Source: Opitutia bacterium UBA7876
GTDB taxonomy: Bacteria > Verrucomicrobiota > Verrucomicrobiia > Opitutales > Seribacteraceae
Direction of reading: 5' to 3'
Length of the DNA stretch: 10,556 nt
Assembly (NCBI GenBank): GCA_002500665.1
Contig: DLRY01000015.1
Coordinates: forward strand, 1-10,556
Positions 6,386 to 10,556 of this stretch are shown here, piece by piece (within the stretch, counting starts at the first letter, position 1; every line of letters begins with the position of its first letter). Below the pieces are notes generated by a model. The model did no database searches. It was not told the origin of the DNA and was given only the letters and a program-made list of their open reading frames with translations. The position numbers and the translations under genes are program-made.

Positions 6386-8932
6386 ATGGTCCGGACGACC
6401 TTTCGTCACTGGAGGGCATCGATTGGCCAGTATCTGCTCCTAATTGCGATCGTTGCAGTCGGGGTGGGTGCGTTTAATGGTATTCGTCAGGCAAGTCGGG
6501 CGGCTTCCGCAAATTTCGGACTTTTTAACGAAGCGGTTTCCGGCCGCAGCGATTTTATCATAGAGTCACCCAGTCAGCGGATAAGCGAAGATACCTTATC
6601 AGCTTTAGGCTCGCTTGCCTCGTATCCGGACTGGCACTTGGTTCCCGTTGTCGAGGGATCGATCACTGCACTCGATGAAAAGGGTGAACCGACAGGGCAA
6701 CTTCGGTTGGTCGGCCTAGATCTGCTCTCTCTGGCAAATCTTCCGTACGTTGCCAAGCGACCGATCGAGTTTGCCGAGGAAGAATCAACTTGGCATGAAT
6801 GGTTGGGTTCCGAAAAGGACGTCTGGCTTGGACGCGGCACTGCCAACAAACTTAATGCAAAGAAGGGACAAAGGATTTCAATCCTTGCCAGCGGAAGAGT
6901 TAAGGAAATATTTGTCCGCAAAATTCTTGATGACAGGGATTTAAGTGTATCAGACGATCTCGTAATCGCAGACATCTCAACCGCCCAGGGCCTGCTAAGC
7001 AGGAAAGGCGAGATCAACCGAGTTGAAGTCGTTTTAGAGCGTGCCGAATTGAGGGAAGATACAGAATACCTCAATGGCATAGGTAACCGTATCTCCTCCT
7101 TGCTACCGGAGGGTTTGTCCGTCGGACCCACGAAAAACCGAGCAGTCGACAGGGCGGCAATGACTGCGGCCTTTCGTCTGAACCTAACGGTTCTTTCTCT
7201 GATTGCAGTTCTTGTCGGGGGGTATCTCATACTACAGGCTCTTGATGCCGCAGTGGTGCGCAAGAGGGAGGAAACCGCTATTCTCAGGTCTCTCGGAGTA
7301 AACGGGCGCATTCTTTTTCTGACAGGCATTCTAGAGGCAGTCGCCATTGGCATCCTCGGATCCTTGGCGGGCATCTTGGTGGGCCATTTTCTAGCATTTG
7401 GAGCGGTTGGTATGTTTGCGGAGACGGTAAATGCACTTTATTTCGCAACTTCAATCGAGGCTATTTCACTCACTTGGAAGGATTGCGCGACGGGGCTGTT
7501 GCTTGGCTTTTTGTTTAGTCTTGTTGCGGGGTGGCTGCCCGCTAGGGACGCTATGCAGACCCCGCCAGCTCAAATTCTTTCAAAGGGAGATTGGTCGCCC
7601 GGTTTTTTATGGCTCAGAAATCCGCGATTTGGTCTTTCCCTAATCGTATTTGGAGCATTGGCTCTCCTTCTGCCAACACTTTCGATACAAGGTGGGTCAA
7701 GAATGCCGATCGGAGGTTTTCTTGCAGCAGGTGCCTGGATACTTGGCTCGGCCCTACTGTCGGGGCAAATCCTTGTTTGTCTTGCCAAGTTTTGTCACGG
7801 ATTTTGCCAGAGCCCTGTTTCCCGTTTGGCGACCAGTCGCCTGATGGATGGTTCGAGCAGGCATCGTTTGGCAGTTGCTGGACTTGTGGTAGCGGTCGGC
7901 ATGGTAACGGGTATGTTTCAGATGGTCGACAGTTTTAGAAGCACGATTCAAGAATGGTTCGACGTGCGTTTTCAGGCCGAGCTCTACGTTTCGGAGAGAG
8001 GTGTAACGGGTGCAGGAAGCGTTAACGGAATCGACCCTGCCCTCTTGGACGAGCTCTTGCTGGATAAAAGCATCGATTATGCCGACGTCATGTACGTTTG
8101 CCATGCCAAGGCAGCCCAGGGCATTACCTTGCTGGCAGGAGTCGATTTTGACGCCTGGACCGGATTCGTTCGGCAGATCTGGCTAAAGCCGCCTGGGACC
8201 ATCCGTCCATCAAGCGGAGCGGAACCCGCGCTCGTCAGCGAGGCATTTGCCCGTCGATTCGACGTTTTAGAGGGGGGAACGGTAGAGCTCGATACTCCAA
8301 AAGGCCCAAAGTTAGTGTCTCCGATTGGGATCTTTTCCGATTACGGGAATGAGTTCGGGACAGCGGCGATTGCAATCGACTCTTGGAAGGAGTGGACTGG
8401 CGCCGACCGTCCGATTAACGCCAGCCTATACCTAGCGGATGGAAGCGAATTGGAGGAGACGAAACAGAGACTCCGTTTGTCATATCCTGGCTTGGACGTT
8501 CGAAACGCAAGGGAGTTGCGCGACGTAGCCCTTGGCATTTTCGAACAAACTTTCAAAGCGACATCCGCTCTCAATGCCATTGGGCTTGCCGTTGCATTCG
8601 TTGGCTTACTGCTCGGTCTCTTCTCAATTTTCGACGAGTCCGCCAGCACTTGGAGCACGCTCAGGCACCTCGGATTTTCTCCCGTTCAGTTCGTACTTTC
8701 CGCCGGCTTCGAGGGAGCAGGGATTGCAGTTGCTTCGCTTGCTGGAGGAACACTCTCCGGACTCGCAATGGGTTGGTTGCTTATTTTCGTAGTAAACGTC
8801 CAGTCTTTCGGTTGGACGCTACTCTGGAAAGTCCCTCTTGCTGACTTTCTAATATTTGGTTTGCTCATGGTTTTGGTAGGTTTTTTGTCGGGGTGCCTAT
8901 CAGCCATACATTGGAGCCGTCGGAAAACATGA
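6386..8932 (+). CDS. FtsX/MacB-like ABC transporter permease with duplicated core (10 membrane helices)
   Basis: An 848-residue inner-membrane permease, or 862 if GTG 6344 is used. ATG 6386 was preferred for its AAGGA site; the extra 14 residues (including FGLLRT) resemble the usual N-terminus, so the longer form remains possible. Numbering is from 6386. Helix 1 (about 15-33) is followed by a large periplasmic MacB-PCD-like region (34-262). A first FtsX unit has three helices (266-286, 310-344, 368-384) with the coupling-loop-like VVRKREETAILRSLGVNG. Two linker helices (416-432, 443-466), helix 494-514 and a second periplasmic region (515-726) follow. A second FtsX unit (729-748, 769-803, 821-839) carries STLRHLGFS. 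This 1+3+2+1+3 plan is that of the YbbP/AttF-G-like permeases, which act with a small ATPase to move or release lipids or proteins in the envelope. The TGA overlaps the next ATG. Confidence 0.92.
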   Translation: MVRTTFRHWRASIGQYLLLIAIVAVGVGAFNGIRQASRAASANFGLFNEAVSGRSDFIIESPSQRISEDTLSALGSLASYPDWHLVPVVEGSITALDEKGEPTGQLRLVGLDLLSLANLPYVAKRPIEFAEEESTWHEWLGSEKDVWLGRGTANKLNAKKGQRISILASGRVKEIFVRKILDDRDLSVSDDLVIADISTAQGLLSRKGEINRVEVVLERAELREDTEYLNGIGNRISSLLPEGLSVGPTKNRAVDRAAMTAAFRLNLTVLSLIAVLVGGYLILQALDAAVVRKREETAILRSLGVNGRILFLTGILEAVAIGILGSLAGILVGHFLAFGAVGMFAETVNALYFATSIEAISLTWKDCATGLLLGFLFSLVAGWLPARDAMQTPPAQILSKGDWSPGFLWLRNPRFGLSLIVFGALALLLPTLSIQGGSRMPIGGFLAAGAWILGSALLSGQILVCLAKFCHGFCQSPVSRLATSRLMDGSSRHRLAVAGLVVAVGMVTGMFQMVDSFRSTIQEWFDVRFQAELYVSERGVTGAGSVNGIDPALLDELLLDKSIDYADVMYVCHAKAAQGITLLAGVDFDAWTGFVRQIWLKPPGTIRPSSGAEPALVSEAFARRFDVLEGGTVELDTPKGPKLVSPIGIFSDYGNEFGTAAIAIDSWKEWTGADRPINASLYLADGSELEETKQRLRLSYPGLDVRNARELRDVALGIFEQTFKATSALNAIGLAVAFVGLLLGLFSIFDESASTWSTLRHLGFSPVQFVLSAGFEGAGIAVASLAGGTLSGLAMGWLLIFVVNVQSFGWTLLWKVPLADFLIFGLLMVLVGFLSGCLSAIHWSRRKT

Positions 8933-10059
8933 AGATTACAATCCTGATTTTGTTTTTTTTACCAGCTTTGCTTAACGGGGAGTGGATTGAACCTTTCACC
9001 CGAACGGCTGAAGGCTTGCCTGTTCCCTATTCCGACTACAAGCCGGTTTTTCCAAGGGATCACGGTTCTCATCGTGGCTACGGAATAGAGTGGTGGTATT
9101 GGGTAGGTCATCTCACGGAAAAAGGGGGAGAAGAAAAATTCGGCTTTCAGTCAACCGTCTTTCGTTTGGCCGGTGATCCGCAAGAAGCCCGCAAGCCAGC
9201 TTTTGGCAACTTCGGAAACCGTCAACTGTACATGGCCCACACGGCTCTCAGCGACCTCAACGGCGAGAAATATCTCCATCGGGATCGGATTCTCCGGGAG
9301 GGTTGGCAAGCCTCTGCGTCCGATCGCACCCTATCACTCAAAGTAGGAGGAATCGAAGCCGTAATGCTCGACGGCGGGACGGGGCATCGTTTGAAATGCG
9401 GGTTCCTTGGAGATGACCTACTCGAGCTTGAGCTAGTCCCGAAAAAGCCACTGGTGCGTTTTGGTGACAATGGCCTGAGCCGAAAGGGAAACGGACGGTC
9501 GTCCGTTAGTTGGTATTGGTCATACACCCGTCTGCAAGCGAAAGGAAAACTTCGATATGAGGGCAAGGAAGTAGAGGTATCAGGCTCGGCGTGGATGGAT
9601 CACGAGATTTCATCCAGCCAACTCGGCGATGATCTGGAGGGTTGGGACTGGACTTGCATACAGCTTGCGGATGATACCGAGGTGAAGGCTTACCGCCTGA
9701 GGAGGAAGGATGGAAGGAGTGATCCATGGTCAGCGGTTTATTGGATAGACGAGCATGGAAAAACGGAAAGAGTCTACGGCAATAATTTTTCTTGGATAGT
9801 GGAGCGGACTTGGACTAGTCCGTCAACTGGTTTGAAATACCCCACGACAGTAAGGATCGAAGCGATCCGTCCAGACCGGGGAAAAGTCGTGTACAGGCTT
9901 TCTCCAATTATCGAAAACCAAGAATTCATTGGTAAAATCAAAAGCAATGCATACTGGGAAGGCGCTTGCCGCGTAAGCGATGACCAAGGACGAACCGTTG
10001 GTAAGGCTTACCTTGAGTTAGCAGGTTACGCAGGGGATTTGGGGGCTCGTCTGAACTAG
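8929..10059 (+). CDS. AttH/CrtC-like secreted protein (lipocalin-like 'predicted hydrolase')
   Basis: A 376-residue secreted protein with the signal MKITILILFFLPALLNG (1-17) and no lipobox cysteine, so probably periplasmic. Family hallmarks: HGSHRGYGIEWWYWVGHL (45-62), MAHTALSD (102-109), YWSYTRL (196-202), AWMDHEISSSQL (221-232), GWDWTCIQLADDTEVKAYRL (238-257) and AYWEGACRVS plus YLELAGYAG (341-369). These mark the AttH/CrtC superfamily, a two-barrel calycin fold that includes carotenoid 1,2-hydratase (CrtC) and many non-carotenoid proteins. Genes of this type often follow an ABC ATPase and FtsX permease, as in the Agrobacterium att cluster, which matches this layout. ATG 8929 overlaps the permease stop (ATGA), implying translational coupling; the in-frame extension to 8893 has no signal-like start. 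An envelope lipid-related role is more likely than carotenoid hydration. Confidence 0.9.
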   Translation: MKITILILFFLPALLNGEWIEPFTRTAEGLPVPYSDYKPVFPRDHGSHRGYGIEWWYWVGHLTEKGGEEKFGFQSTVFRLAGDPQEARKPAFGNFGNRQLYMAHTALSDLNGEKYLHRDRILREGWQASASDRTLSLKVGGIEAVMLDGGTGHRLKCGFLGDDLLELELVPKKPLVRFGDNGLSRKGNGRSSVSWYWSYTRLQAKGKLRYEGKEVEVSGSAWMDHEISSSQLGDDLEGWDWTCIQLADDTEVKAYRLRRKDGRSDPWSAVYWIDEHGKTERVYGNNFSWIVERTWTSPSTGLKYPTTVRIEAIRPDRGKVVYRLSPIIENQEFIGKIKSNAYWEGACRVSDDQGRTVGKAYLELAGYAGDLGARLN

Positions 10060-10118
10060 AACGCAAAACAACGCTGGGGTGTGTATGCAAGAATCCAGGC
10101 TTTCAATCAGATTTTGCG

Positions 10119-10156
10119 GGGCAAGGAGGAAATGTTTCCCTCGGGTGATGAAGCCC
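10119..10156. repeat. Nested inverted repeat, possible RNA hairpin after the AttH-like gene
   Basis: GGGC (10119-10122) can pair with GCCC (10153-10156). Inside, GAGGAAA faces TTTCCCTC with one bulged C. No T-run of terminator quality follows (only CTTTGG). It may end or protect the ABC-AttH message, or be incidental. Confidence 0.3.
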
Positions 10157-10259
10157 TTTGGTGAAAGTCCCCCCTGTTTAATCTTCGGACTGGAATTTTC
10201 TTAAAAAAAAACTTAAAAATAAGTGAACCGCATACCGAAAACCTTCGTTTTATTAACGT

Positions 10260-10272
10260 GAGACTAAGTCTC
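10260..10272. promoter_or_regulatory. Dyad GAGACT-A-AGTCTC upstream of the rhodopsin
   Basis: GAGACTAAGTCTC has two perfect 6-base arms around one A and ends 21 bases before the rhodopsin ATG. Position and symmetry would suit a repressor or activator site near the transcript start, but a short perfect dyad can occur by chance and no regulator is identified. Confidence 0.35.
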
Positions 10273-10293
10273 AACAACTAATAACCAACAACA

Positions 10294-10556
10294 ATGATGA
10301 AAACCAAACTACTGATTACGCTGATTATGTTAACGCTAACTCCTTTCTTTGCTTTTGCGGATGGCCATGAAGGCGGAAATGAAACCAATCAATCAACCGT
10401 TACGACAACTACGACGGACGCTTCGACGCATGGAGTCAACTTGGATACTAATGACTATGTCGGCATAAGCTTTTGGCTTGCCACGGCGATGATGCTCGCG
10501 GCCACCGTATTTTTCTTCGTCGAAAGGGATCGTGCCAAGGGCAAATGGAAAACTTC
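10294..10556 (+). CDS. Proteorhodopsin-family light-driven ion pump, N-terminal part (3' end beyond window)
   Basis: The frame is open from ATG 10294 to the window end, 87 residues. A signal peptide (MMKTKLLITLIMLTLTPFFAFA, cleavage likely after Ala22) precedes a polar Thr-rich spacer (TVTTTTTDAST, 35-45). Helix A then starts with DYVGISFWL (54-62) and ends in TVFFFVERDR (71-80), followed by KWKT. This is the same order and near-identical wording as the N-terminus of marine proteorhodopsins (DYTGVSFWL ... TVFFFVERDR ... KWKTS). Such proteins bind retinal and pump protons, or in some branches sodium or chloride, outward across the inner membrane in light. The helix C residues that set ion type and colour, and the retinal lysine in helix G, lie beyond the window, so pump type cannot be called. 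The leader has no Shine-Dalgarno. A second ATG follows at once (10297). Confidence 0.9.
   Translation, partial: MMKTKLLITLIMLTLTPFFAFADGHEGGNETNQSTVTTTTTDASTHGVNLDTNDYVGISFWLATAMMLAATVFFFVERDRAKGKWKT

Larger units (their letters stand above)
10060..10293 (+). other. Intergenic region upstream of the rhodopsin gene
   Basis: I see no convincing gene in these 234 bases. They contain a nested inverted repeat (10119-10156), a short AGTCC/GGACT pair (10166-10191), an A-rich stretch with two CTTAAAAA copies (from 10200), the dyad at 10260-10272, and an AC-rich leader without a Shine-Dalgarno before the ATG. No consensus -35/-10 pair and no known riboswitch class was recognised. Confidence 0.6.

Noticed and set aside
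8929..10059. Calling the AttH-like gene crtC (carotenoid 1,2-hydratase) because a rhodopsin is next to it
   Set aside because: The ABC-permease context, signal peptide and overall motif set fit the broader AttH group. No carotenoid pathway gene is in the window.

Overview
The window looks like chromosomal DNA from a Gram-negative bacterium with an outer membrane: it carries a lipoprotein signal, Sec-type secreted proteins and a proteorhodopsin. It is mostly GC-rich. Lineage cannot be settled by eye. The rarity of Shine-Dalgarno sequences, the AC-rich rhodopsin leader, and a secreted alpha/beta hydrolase with a C-terminal FN3-like domain would suit an aquatic Verrucomicrobiota-type organism, but that is inference, not a demonstrated placement.

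Layout, left to right. (1) 1-434, minus strand: N-terminal part of an RDD-family membrane protein, cut by the window edge. It diverges from (2) purT (553-1740), the formate-dependent GAR transformylase of purine synthesis. (3) 1803-2345: a small lipoprotein gene with its own extended -10 promoter, interrupted by one in-frame amber codon at 2007-2009, after which the same frame runs open for 111 more codons. (4) 2427-2768: a MazG-like nucleotide pyrophosphohydrolase, converging on (5) 2765-4084, minus strand, a secreted alpha/beta hydrolase. The two stop codons overlap in one CTAG. (6) 4182-5561: a DEAD-box RNA helicase of the RhlE type with a basic Gly/Ser/Arg-rich tail.

The right half differs. 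From about 5,570 the base composition falls from about 65% GC (hand-counted rows in purT and the helicase) to about 33-52%. The genes form a compact same-strand operon: an ABC ATPase (5643-6338), a 10-helix FtsX/MacB-like permease (6386-8932, possibly from GTG 6344), and an AttH/CrtC-like secreted lipocalin-type protein (8929-10059) whose ATG overlaps the permease TGA. Together they look like an envelope export or lipid-handling system in which the ATPase and permease serve the secreted AttH-like protein or its ligand. After a 234-base intergenic region with small inverted repeats, the 5' end of a proteorhodopsin-family light-driven ion pump begins at 10294 and runs off the window. Its spectral-tuning and ion-specificity residues lie outside.

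Points most worth a second look: the rhodopsin and its possible link to the ABC-AttH operon, the amber-interrupted lipoprotein with a strong inverted repeat in its distal half, and the composition step between the two halves. I saw no tRNA, rRNA, CRISPR array, insertion sequence or integrase.
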